Source: Hippopus hippopus
Lineage: Eukaryota; Mollusca; Bivalvia; Cardiida; Cardiidae
Length of the DNA stretch: 64,000 bases
Direction of reading: 5' to 3'
Assembly: GCA_946811185.2 (NCBI GenBank)
Contig: OX328110.1
Location: 12,442,516-12,506,515 of the forward strand
The translations under genes were made by a program, and so were the position numbers. The notes under the pieces were generated by a model. That model did no database searches. It was given only the letters and a program-made list of their open reading frames with translations, and was not told the origin of the DNA. This document shows, piece by piece, positions 46,526 through 56,518 of the stretch; position 1 is the stretch's first letter; every line of letters begins with the position of its first letter.

Positions 46526-46658
46526 ACTCTAATATAGATTTTAAGTATCAAATTAACATTTTAGTATTCCATTTCTAAATATTACCTTCATGCGCGCTAA
46601 ATGACCACAGCTGTCGATGCGCCTTAAAACACCAAATGATAATAATAATAAATAATAA

Positions 46659-46671
46659 TAGAATTAATAGG
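46659..46671 (+). repeat. LINE copy 2 target-site duplication, right
   Basis: TAGAATTAATAGG, matching 36736-36748, then cattaattcagtatcag, the continuation of the GT2 intron. Confidence 0.85.
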
Positions 46672-46944
46672 CATTAATTCAGTATCAGAACAGAATTGCG
46701 GAAGGAGGTGGGGGTTGTAGGGAAGTTGATTTATTATGTAAAGACATGCATAAATTGTATATATACAGTCAAGTACTTTCTGCATGAACCATCGTATTGT
46801 TGGATTTTTGATCCAAGATATCGTAATTCATACTTGCGCTTCTGTATCCGCCAAGACTTGACTTATCTTCCGCAAAGTTTTCCAGTCGCTGGTAGAAATG
46901 TACATGTGTTGTAAAACTTATACTGAAACAAAAAATGTAAACAA

Positions 46945-47110
46945 AACTGGTGTAGAAATGCATTTGAATTAAAATTATACCATTTAAAAGTATGTCAATC
47001 ATTTTGAAGATGGCAAGCTGCTATTGGGCGGTCGGTCCAAGTGTAGGCCTAACTCGCTGGCAGAAAAATGAATTAAAAAAAAAAAGGTCAAAAGATGGAA
47101 GGTCGCTCTA
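46945..47110 (+). mobile_element. MITE family M4, left part, split by the DIRS-like element
   Basis: taccatttaaaagtatg ... cggtcggtccaagtg ... ctcgctggcagaaaaatgaa belongs to the M4 family. The complementary right part (ggttttgaaattcattcttt, ctgcctgcgactaactc) is at about 51420-51540, beyond the DIRS-like element. This suggests the DIRS-like element inserted into the MITE. Confidence 0.5.
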
Positions 47111-47155
47111 TTTTTATGTCATAAAATACTAATCTAATACATTATGGAAACTTTG

Positions 47156-47205
47156 CGGAAACGAGTCTTTTTGCGCGACTCTTCTATTTCCGTTCTACTC
47201 TCATG
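47156..47205 (+). repeat. DIRS-like element, left inverted terminal repeat
   Basis: Contains gagtctttttgcgcg ... cttctatttccgttctactc. Its reverse complement is found, with gaps, at 51251-51310. Confidence 0.75.
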
Positions 47206-47319
47206 CAAGTCAGTTTTCTTTTTCCGGCGAAACATTTCGAATCGTTTTTACTTTGTTTGGACTTTCAGTGCACTTGCCACGTGGTGATTTATTTTTGGTG
47301 GTTTTTGTCGAGTCTCAAG

Positions 47320-47923
47320 ATGTCTGAAGAGGGTGAATTATCCGAGGTTGCTAAATTCGCGGAAAATGACAGTGACGAGTCTTCGTCGCAGACAGGGTTG
47401 GATTTGCACAAAGCAAAATCCAGGAAAAAGAAGTCCAAATACTCGGAAGTGAAAACGAGATTTGACAAATTGGAAGCATTAGTCACAAAAGCTATTGCGA
47501 ACAGTGTGGCTGAGACAGACACGGCTGTGTCTAGTCATATATCTGCTTTGGAAAAGTCGGAGACAAACTCCCGACCTATTAAGTTTGAGAAGATTGATAC
47601 AGTGTCTGTGCGCTGATACAGACAGCTTTGACGCGTCTGATGACAATTGTGAGATTGATAAAGAGGGCACCCTGAGTGAAAAATTCACCAAGTGTCTTTT
47701 CAAAATGTTCGGAGAAGATGCTATGGTCAAAGGTAAGACTGAAAAAAAAGGCATTATTTTATATAAATCACAAGTGAAAGTGATTGAGAGCTGTCACAAG
47801 TGCAGCGAACCAAATTTACTTACTGCCTTTTTGGAAGAAACTGTGGATTTATTTCCACTTGATGACAAATTCTTGAAAGTTCCTTCTTTGGACTCTATGG
47901 TTGATTGTTGTTTTGAGAAATGA
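47320..47923 (+). pseudogene. DIRS-like gag protein, frameshifted
   Basis: Starts MSEEGELSEVAKFAEND, is acidic and then Lys-rich, with a short helical stretch (RFDKLEALVTKAIAN). The first frame ends at 47616, and a second overlapping frame carries on to 47923 with TEKKGIILYKSQVKV and CHKCSEPNLL. Position and composition fit a DIRS ORF1, although I cannot assign a domain. Confidence 0.65.
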
Positions 47924-48354
47924 TGTGGAAGCGAGGCCTTTTTGCTAGAAGTAAAGGTGAAGTAATGTACACCATGTAAAATGGTGGATAAAATTGGCTT
48001 CAAAGGTTGGCTAGGATTAATTATGCAGTGCTAAGTGCAACAAAGTCTTGGTAATTTATTACAGTTTATTGGGTCAGACTCTTTGGAAAAAGGGACAAAG
48101 TGAAGCAAGTTAAAGACATTTTTCTCTGTCTACTTAGATTTAGACCAGATAGGCAGAGTTGGTGCTTTGCACCATACTAGCCGCAGAACTGTTGCTATAA
48201 CGGATACTGACTTGTATGATCTATATGATAGATTGGAATGTGCAAATCTGCCATTGGCCGGTGAGGGTATTTATGGACTTCAGCTAGAGACATTGTTGAA
48301 CGAGAGAGAAAAAAAAAAAAAAAAAAAAAACAGTTTGAGGACTTAATACCTGAT

Positions 48355-50440
48355 GTGCAGAGGCATAAACGTAAATTAAATGGTCAGTCAGACTTCAGTA
48401 AACGATCTACTAAGGAAAAAAAAAAAAAAAAAATTTCTGGAAAGCAGGCAGCAGCTTCTGGTCAGTGGAACAACTTTCGGATTCCTAAAATTCAACACAG
48501 ACATGTTCAGGAAAGTCGAGGCTTTGGGAGATCAAGGCGCTTGTTTCTAAACATTAACTGCAGACGCCAGGCAGCTAGTACTGGGGAAGGACAACTTGAG
48601 AAACCAGCTGACAAGTTATCAGATAAGGGTAGTTACCAAGTTCCCAGAGATGCATGGTGGGGACAGGTTGACACATTTTTTCAAACTAGTGGGGGAAAAA
48701 ATAACACAAGATCAATGGGTCTTGGACATCACAAAGGAGGATCACAAGTTGGAATTCCTAAAGATATCCCCCTTTAATGGAGTAAAAGCAACTGTAAAAG
48801 ATAAATTGTTTGTTAGAAAAAAAATGCAATAGACAATGTTCCTCAGAACCAAATTCAAGATTTTTACAGTGCTCTGTTTCTCGTTCCACAGAAAAATGGA
48901 GAAATGAGTTCTGTAATCAATTTAAAGCCTCGAAATATTTATCCTCGAAAACAACATTTCAAAATGGACACGTTGACAAAGGTTATCAACATGGTATAGA
49001 TAGGAGATTGGGCAATATCCATAGATCTAACAGATGCTTAAATTACCATCTCATGATATTCAAAGGCCATCGAAAATATCTGAGGTTTCAATTTCAGTGA
49101 ATATTTTACTAATTTCGTTGCCTTTGTTTTGGTCCAACTAGTGCACCAAGGACTTTTCTGAAGGTGATGACGGTAGTTTTTGCTTATTTAAGAAAGCTGG
49201 GCTTTCGTTTGGCAATTTACATAGACGATTGGTGAAATCTCAATCAGATGAAAAAATGCCTTCTCGAAAACCGAGATCAGTTGCTCAGTCTCCTTTATCG
49301 CGTAGGTTTGATGATTAACTAAGAAAAATCCCATCTAGTTCCTATACAAATCATTACGTATCTAGGAAGTTTTGTTCAATTTAAAGCAGGGTCTGGTGTT
49401 TCCGACTCAAGAGCGTATGAATTTCCCGTTTAAAGAGGGCAGTGCAAGAACTGTTCGGGAGAAAGGTTACTGCAAGACATTATCTTGTGTTGGGAACAAT
49501 TTTATCATATTTGGAGTTGATTCCTAATTCAAAACTTCATATAACCTCCTCAACTCAATTGTTACAAAATTTTAACCCTGCACATCTGTCTTTATATTAC
49601 AAGATTTCTCTTACACAACAGCTTGTTCATCATTTAAATTAAAAATTAGAACAAGCGCAGGTCTTTAGTCAAACAGGTATTTTCGTTAACAATGACCACA
49701 ACTGCAAGTGGAAAATGGGGTTGGGCAACTTGACATTTCAGGGTTGATAATCTAGAGATGAAAGCAGTGATATTATGTTTAAAGCAGTTCCAATATCAAA
49801 TTTAAAATAAAAACATCTTGATCCGTTCAGACAGTGCAACGGTTTGTCAATATATATGTCGTCATCGGGGAAACGAAATCAACACTGTTATGCAATCTTA
49901 CCATACATTTATGGAAGTATGCTCTTGCTCACAATGTAACGCTGAAAGCGGTTCATAGAATGTGAACCAAAAATGTGCTAGCAGATGTATTAAGTCATCA
50001 GAGAGTTCTTTCAACGGAATAGTCTTTGAGCATTGCAGTAGTGAAGAAGTTGTTTCAGGATTGGGGAAAGCCGATGATCGATCTCATTGCCTCAATAGAG
50101 AACAAAAACGCTCCAGTGCTCTGCTCTTGGACTAATCAATCTCAAAGTTATGCAATGGATGCCCTGTTAATTGCATGGCAGAAAATGTTAGCTTATGCAT
50201 TTCCCCGAGTGCAATTGATTCCCAGAGTATTGAACCATTTTCAGCATTATCAATGTACAATGATCTTAATAGCCCCAATGTGGCCAAGACAACATTGGTA
50301 TCCACTCATTCTAAAACTTCAGATAGGTTGTCTTGTAATTCTTCCTTGCCAACCAGATCTGTTAACTCGGTGCAAGGGAAGGGTGATGCATCCAAATGTA
50401 GTCTCTACATCTGACTGCACGGTTATTAGCGACACAAAGT
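48355..50440 (+). pseudogene. DIRS-like reverse transcriptase and RNase H, fragments
   Basis: DIRS-type RT blocks appear in order across frames: EKITQDQWVLDI (about 48700), VINLKPRNIYPRKQHF (about 48915), AISIDLTDA (about 49015), APRTF, and the catalytic YIDDW (49216-49230) followed by a stop. RNase H and connection remnants follow, ending in a clear DIRS block at 50026-50442 with WGKPMIDLIAS, AMDALLIAW, YAFPRVQLIPRVL and ILIAPMWPRQHWYP. At least five frameshifts or stops interrupt it. A poly-A run at 48425-48433 lies near one of the breaks. Confidence 0.8.
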
Positions 50441-50449
50441 AGTCTGCAA

Positions 50450-51226
50450 CATGATTTTGCAGAGAAAAGTAGACAACTACTGTCAAAATCTTGGAGAAAA
50501 GGGACTCAAAAATATTACAGAAGCAAGTTTAGGCAGTCCAATAACTGGTGTAGTGAACAAAAAGACTGATACCTATTCAGCATCTTTAATATATTGCGCA
50601 GAGTTCTTGACATTTCTTTATGAGAAAGGTTTAAAATAAAGACATATGCATGGTTACAGGTCTATATGCTTTCATCTGCTTTAGCACCAGTCGGATATAC
50701 ACCTGTTGGCCAGCATCCCCTTATTATGAAACTGTTGAAAGGCATTTTCAATGAACGTCCACCTTTGAAAAGACTAGTTCCTGAATGAGATCTTCTTATT
50801 ACTTTAGGTTGTTTGAAAGAGCAGCCATTTGAACCACTGAAAAATGCATCATTGAAGGTTTTGACCCGGAAGACTTGTTTTTGGTGGGCATAACAACACT
50901 TAGAAGATGTAGTGAATTACAGTCCTTACAGTTTGGTGAAGGCCAAGCAAATGTTCAAAGTCAAGGAGTAACATAAATTCGAACAGGTTTATCAGTCTGA
51001 TTGACCAAAACATATGGGAGAGAATATTTTTGTGCCTCATCTTCAGGAAGATAAGAAATTGGATCCCACGGGCTTTACATTTCGAAAATATCTCTGCAAC
51101 TTTGTGAGAAAACCCGGTTGGAGCGAGGTCGGTATCCAAATAGATCTCAGTGAAGTTCCATCCCCTGTAGATATTTATATACAGATATTAGGATTTTTTA
51201 TCGAAATGTCTTTAAGCACAAATTAG
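50450..51226 (+). pseudogene. DIRS-like tyrosine recombinase, fragments
   Basis: Remnants of the C-terminal recombinase: GFDPEDLFLVGITTLRRCSE (about 50858-50917), which resembles the first catalytic-Arg box of the family, then ENIFVPHLQEDKKLDPTGFT (51014 onward). I cannot place the later His-x-x-Arg and Tyr residues with confidence. In living elements this enzyme inserts a circular DNA intermediate. Confidence 0.55.
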
Positions 51227-51250
51227 CACAAATTATCATGTGCCGAGCCC

Positions 51251-51310
51251 CTGTGAGTTAGAACGGAAATAGACGAGATGCGCATGTGCAAAAAGTCTTG
51301 TTTATTTCCC
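51251..51310 (+). repeat. DIRS-like element, right inverted terminal repeat
   Basis: Contains gaacggaaatagacga and gcaaaaagtcttgttta, complementary to the left repeat with small gaps. Confidence 0.75.
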
Positions 51311-51669
51311 AGCTTCTGGGAAGTTTATTATGCGAAAAGGAAATCCAAAATGCAATATTTGGTAAGTATTTATTAATAGAACTATAATTTTATAACAAAT
51401 TTAACATTTTTTTTTTTTACCTGGTTTTGAAATTCATTCTTTCTGCCTGCGACTAACTCTTGCACTGACTGTACAATAACAGATTGTTATCTTTACAATA
51501 TTTTTTTTAAAAGGTATAAATATGAGTTAAATTTATGCATTTTAACATCAGCATTGTTACTTTTGGCCGCTATTGCGGCTTTAATCGCGTTTTCATGAGC
51601 AAAAATGAAACTAGTGGATTGATGAATGGAGTACAGCTGTTACATGAAATTCTCCTGTATCATTGACAG

Positions 51670-51861
51670 ATGTGTGAAATGTACATGGCTGGTTTCAAGT
51701 TTGGTGTTCTCAACAATGGTTTCCTAGTGCACAAGGGATTCAAAGACCTCCATACGTTCCATAAAGGCAAACAAGAGGAGAATAAAATGAATTCTAAAAT
51801 CTACCAACAGTTCAAGAAGGAACTAGTGCTAAAATATCCCGAAACGAAGCGGAAGTGTTGA
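51670..51861 (+). CDS. B4GAT1-like: GT2 last exon: B4GAT1-like C-terminus
   Basis: Terminal exon of 63 residues plus stop after the acceptor cattgacag. It reads MCEMYMAGFKFGVLNNGF and LVHKGFKDLHTFHKGKQEEN, and ends KYPETKRKC. Its length equals that of GT1's last exon, and it starts in the phase required by the GT2 donor at 36735. The distance to its first exon (14.9 kb) is explained by inserted elements. The intact frame despite that distance suggests the pair is still under selection or was separated recently. Downstream sequence matches that of GT1. Confidence 0.87.
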   Translation: MCEMYMAGFKFGVLNNGFLVHKGFKDLHTFHKGKQEENKMNSKIYQQFKKELVLKYPETKRKC

Positions 51862-53025
51862 CTCTGTGTAGGGTTTTTATTTACCTTTTATACCTGCCCT
51901 CATACAAAGGTTTGATCGATGATTTTTGAGAATCTTGGTGGTAAAACGTTCTACCCAGGTTCGTCAAACGTCGACCCCTCCCACCCCCCTCTTTTTTCAT
52001 GAAAAAAAGGCGAGACTGTAGATTTTGCGCATGCGCATAATTTGTCAAACAGGTGCGTTTGAACTTCGCGCGCCAGAAGTTTCGATGCAATGTATGAACT
52101 CTACTCAGTGAAGGGGGTGGTGTACGTTCCAGGATGATATTTATTTCGGAAAACATTGTGGAAAAGGGAGCATTTGCTCATAAAGGATTATGATTCTTTC
52201 TAACAACGTTTCTGTAGTAAATATGAGCATGTTTGAAAATGATAACATGTACTAATGGAATTAGTCTGACATGGTTTTAAGTTTGGGATATCACGATGCA
52301 CTACGAGTCATGATTTTGACTGCAAATTCAATATTTTTACGCAATTTCAATTTCCATATCTTTGAAACTGTACTGTAAAAGTTCCTCATTTTTTCACAAT
52401 AAGTGACTTATATGTAAGTTGTTTTTTTTTATGATATTAGTGTCATGGAAATCGAAAGTAGATTTTTCCCAGATTTTGTTCAGAACAATTACTTTTTGCC
52501 TCAACCGATTATACATGTACCTCATTATTAAACAAAAATGTTGGATTCTATACCATTTTTTTTTCATTGATTATACATAGCATGAGCTCACTTAAGAGAA
52601 AGCTTTAATTGTGCGTCACAGCTCACGAATTGATTTTGCATGATTAGGATCAACCATAGGTAAAAGATTTTTTCTGCCTAAAACGCTTTTTCAAAACCAA
52701 TTATTAAAACTTAACGATGAATCATGTTTTTTTTTTTAACCTTATCACGCTTACACAAATTATTTTCTAAAATAATAAAATATTCTTATGAGAAACACTG
52801 AATGTCGGAAAAAGAAAGCAATTGTCCCTAATGGGTTTGTACGTGTATGTCGGCAGAATGTTCGCAAACGTTTATACGTTTGTGGATGTGTGAAATCTGC
52901 ATTGAAAAAAGCTACCGCCCACATTTTCCTCTTTTTCCTTTCAAGTTTATTAACCCCTTACCAAACATTTCTGGCTTTTGACGACTCTTAGAAAGAAAAC
53001 TAATAAAAATAATGTGGGAAAAGAA
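51862..53025 (+). other. GT2 3' UTR / downstream flank
   Basis: Aligns with 21497-22700 (gcatgcgcataatttgtcaa, cagctcacgaattgattttg, aacactgaatgtcgg). AATAAA at 52774-52779 sits where GT1 has one at 22481. No other gene is seen. Confidence 0.5.
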
Positions 53026-56000
53026 ACAAGAGGGTCATTGGCCCTAAAGCGCTCAACTGAGGAAAGTCATCTATGATAGATAATTTTAAAGAGATCCTGG
53101 TTGTGACGATGTAAAACACATAAGTGTGAGTGACCTACTTTTTGTCCAATATATCATCAAGACAAATATTCTGACCATATTTCGTGAGTATCAGGCTGAA
53201 AATGTGGCCTCTAGACTGCACAAAGGTTTTTCTAAGTTGAAAAGATCCTGGTTATGATTATGTAAAACACAACAGTGTTAGTGACCTACTTTTTGTCCGA
53301 TATATCATCAAGACAAATATTCTGACCAAGTTTTATGAGTATCGGACTGAAAATATGGCCAAGACAAAACTTCTGACGAAGTTTCATGAGTACTTGACTG
53401 AAAATATTGGTTCTGCAGTGCACTTAATGTAATTTTTATTGCCTATGCGACGGACGAAGCATGACAGACGCTAGACACAGGACGATCAGAAAAGCTGACC
53501 TTGAACTCTTCATGCCCAGGTGAGCTGTAAGTAGCGAGACTGATCGGTTAAGCTTGATTTCCTTCATCAAGAGCTCCAAATGTATCTTTTTAGAGGAAAG
53601 GGTGTCCCCTAATGTCCACCTTCCGATCCTTTGTCTTGATCACGACATCTCAAAAGAAAACGACAACGAAAATCAAATTTTTGGCAAGAATATCAAGACA
53701 AACATTCTTCTAAATACGGCCTCCAGAGTGAACACAAGTTTTTTTTCTATGATTTGTCACAGTGGCCTATTTCTTCACCCCAAGTGACCCAATTTCGAAT
53801 TCGTCCGTGATATAAACATGTCAAAAACATCCTGACGAAGTTTCATAAGTATTGGACTGAATACGACGCCTCTAGAATGCACACAGTGTTTTTCATTTTT
53901 CCCAAGATTTATCCGTGATCCATCTTGTGACTCTGCCTTATCAATTTTCAAGCACTTTCTAGTTATCATGAAGACAAACAATCTGACAAATTTGTTAGTA
54001 TTAAACGGAAAATGTGACTTCAAGAGTGCACACACGGCTTTACTAAGCTTTCTCCGAGTGACCTACGTCTTGACCGGACGTGACCAAGATCATCAAGAAA
54101 CAGATCTCAGCATTTTTCATGAGTATCTCACTAGAAATATGACATCTCGAGAGCACACGAGGTTTTTCTTTGATTTGTGCCATTGACTTACTTTTTGACC
54201 TGAACACGACTCATCTTTAGCCTATCGTAAAAAAATATTCTGACCAAGTTCAAAGAGTATTTGACTAAAATGTTGCCTTTTGAGTACACTGAAGATTTCT
54301 CAAAGACTTGTCCCAGTGACCTACTTTTTGACCTGACGAAACCAAGTTTTGTGCCTTTGGTAGATATAATCAAGACAAAAATAATTGCCAACTGTATTGA
54401 ACTAAACTGATGCCTCTGAGACATGGTTTTTCTGAGATTGTTCCTGTGATCTATTTTTTGACCCGATGTGACCCATTTTCGAACTCACTAAAGCTATAGT
54501 AAAGGCATTCAGACGAATTTTGTTGAGAATTTGGTTGAAATATTGGCCTCTTCAGGGCAACAAGGATTTTTGAGATTCGTCCAACGGACTTACTTCATTG
54601 ACCCGATGCGACGCAGCCAGGCTGAATTTGTCGTCTGCATATGCTTTTGATTTGGACATGTCTAAGATTTTGTTTTGAGTGGTAAAGAGTGAAGAAGGTA
54701 ATGTGTTAACACCCATTGTCATGGCAACAGGTTTAGAATAGGCACCCTGCACACAATGAGCATTGCACACAATGGAATAGATTAGTATGAGGGCAGTTTC
54801 CAAGTAACAACAACATGCAGGTAATATTCAATTTACAGGTATGTTTGCTCCATAACTCTATATCGGATGAAAAAAATTTGAGACTTGTCTAAATTGGAAA
54901 CGCTATAAGCGTTCACATTAGAAATTTGGTTTGAATGATGGGATTTGACTTTCGTAATCGTACGACAAACATCCTGACAAAGTATCAAGAGTATTGAACA
55001 AAAAAAAAAAAAAATGTTGATCTCTAGAGTGCATATCATGTTCTAAGATTTTTCCAAGATACCTTCTCTTTTACCAGATGTGACCCCAATTTTTTTTATC
55101 GAGAAATATCAAAATTATTCTGACAAAAAATGGCCTTTAGAGTGCATACAAGGTAATTGTTGACGCCTTAAAAACGCACGACGGACTACGGCGTACATGG
55201 ACATATTACAATCATAAAAGCTCACCATGAACACTTTGTGCTCAGGTGAGCTAAAAATGGTCCCTGGAGTTTATTTATTTATTTATTGTTTGATATTTTA
55301 AGCTACTTTTTGACATGAGGTAATCATTTTCAGACCCGTCTGGGATTATATCTACACAAAAATTCTGACGTGTCAAATGTTGGACTAACAATGTGGCCTC
55401 TGGGATGTACCCGAGGATTTTCTCAGTTGTAACCTAGCAAATTCCTTTTCTTTTACTTAAATGACCATTTTCCAACCTGTCTAAGACTACATCACAAGAA
55501 AGACACTCAGTATGCTCTATTGGACTGAAAATGTCTAAAAGGCCAAGTTGTACAATAGGTTATTCTTAGATTTGACCTGGTTACATGCACTCGTTATTAA
55601 TCATAGGGTGATCTGCTTTCGAACTTGTTCAAAATATTATCAAGACAAAGCTTGTAACTTCTTTTTATGAGTATTGGACTTAAAATGTGGCACCTGGCGT
55701 ATACAGTATATTTAACTTGAATTTAACCCGATGGCCCACTTTTTAGACTGAGGTCAACTTGTATAAAACTGAACTAGGGCAAATACTCCGACTAAATTTT
55801 TTGACCATTGAATTAAAAATCTTGTTGCCAGAGTGTAAAGTTTTTTTTCTGAATTTTGGCCCAATAACAAACTGTCTTTTACAACGGTGATCCATGTTCA
55901 AATTCAATCAATATTTCTTCATGGAAAACATTCTGAATCAAGTTTCATGGGCATAGAATAAAGAGAATCGGGCTTTGGGTGATTACACGAGGGTTTCCTT

Positions 56001-56380
56001 TGATTTGATCCAGTGACCACTTTTTTTATCCACTGTGACCCTGAAATTGTGGCCTGTATACTGTTTATAAGATATTTCTTCGGATTAAAATGGTGACTTA
56101 CTGCTGTAGTCACTGTAGTGACCGATTTTCAAACCCATATAAGATTTTCATCATTGCACAACTTTTGGACCCGTTTCATGAATTTTTGGACTGAAAATGT
56201 GGGCTCTTGTATGAACACAACCTTCTCCTTAGATTTGACCGAGTGACCTTCTTTTGGACCGGAGGTGTTCTTGAACTCACCAAGGATTTCACCAAGACTA
56301 ACCTTCCTATTGAATTTCATGAGCAGTAACTTTGCATGTGGCTAAACACAAGGTTTTCCAAGATTTAAGCCAAGGACTTT
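53026..56380 (+). repeat. Long decayed tandem array with a gtgacctactttttga-type unit
   Basis: Recurring phrases in order: gtgacctactttttg, gacc-gatgtgaccc, atcaagacaaatattctgac, agtttcatgagtattggac, aaaatgtggcctctagagtg, cacacaaggtttttctaag. The spacing is mostly 120-160 bp, with some twenty diverged units. A head-like motif (aaacaagagggtcattggcc) lies at 53026 and tail-like motifs (cccaggtgagct, tgctcaggtgagctaaaaat) at 53516 and 55238. A hairpin-MITE fragment interrupts near 54620-54700. Open frames such as 53554-53787 are repeat by-products. Confidence 0.75.
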
Positions 56381-56384
56381 ATTA

Positions 56385-56518
56385 GTTGTACGGTCAGGTG
56401 GCAGGGGACTTGGAAACTTGTTCACGGCTGTGGTGAATCATGAATCATCGCTCGGGGCGACATGATTCACCACAGCCGTGAACAAGTTTCCAAGTCCCCT
56501 GCCACCTGACTGTACAAC
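56385..56518. repeat. Long palindrome: 58-bp arms, 18-bp loop
   Basis: The left arm 56385-56442 (starts gttgtacggtcaggtggcag) and right arm 56461-56518 (ends ctgccacctgactgtacaac) are complementary with one mismatch; the loop is aatcatcgctcggggcga. It is probably a fold-back MITE or its tip. The near-perfect match implies recent arrival or conversion between the arms. Confidence 0.9.

Larger units (their letters stand above)
36749..46658 (+). mobile_element. I-clade-like LINE, copy 2, inside the GT2 intron
   Basis: Full-length relative of copy 1 in the sense orientation of GT2. It starts tggcccccgccactcgg 14 nt after the splice donor and ends in an (aat)n tail before the right target duplication (46659-46671). 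Without the nested 3738-bp element it is about 6.2 kb. By eye it is almost identical to copy 1 over its whole length, so both insertions are recent compared with the GT1/GT2 split. Both ORFs are broken, at sites different from those in copy 1. Confidence 0.92.
47156..51310 (+). mobile_element. DIRS1-like tyrosine-recombinase retrotransposon, decayed
   Basis: A 4.15-kb element with imperfect inverted terminal repeats. The left one (47156-47205) includes gagtctttttgcgcg and tctatttccgttctac; the right one (51251-51310) includes gaacggaaatagacga and caaaaagtcttg. The order is gag-like protein, DIRS-type RT, RNase H, then a tyrosine-recombinase-like region. Inverted termini, and the absence of any LTR or integrase, point to the DIRS1 group rather than the Ngaro/PAT group. 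All frames are broken. I see no methyltransferase domain. There is no target duplication, as expected for recombinase-mediated insertion. Confidence 0.85.
36735..51669 (+). other. GT2 intron (GT...AG, 14.9 kb) filled with nested elements
   Basis: Donor GTAGAATTAATAGG and acceptor cattgacag (51661-51669). Once the LINE is set aside, the first intron bases continue at 46672 (cattaattcagtatcag), matching the GT1 intron. The contents are LINE copy 2, a Kolobok-like element inside it, a split M4 MITE and a DIRS-like element. The host-derived part is only about 1 kb. Confidence 0.8.

Noticed and set aside
53554..53787. Open frames in the 53-56 kb region
   Set aside because: They lie in a diverged tandem array, and no frame is conserved between units.
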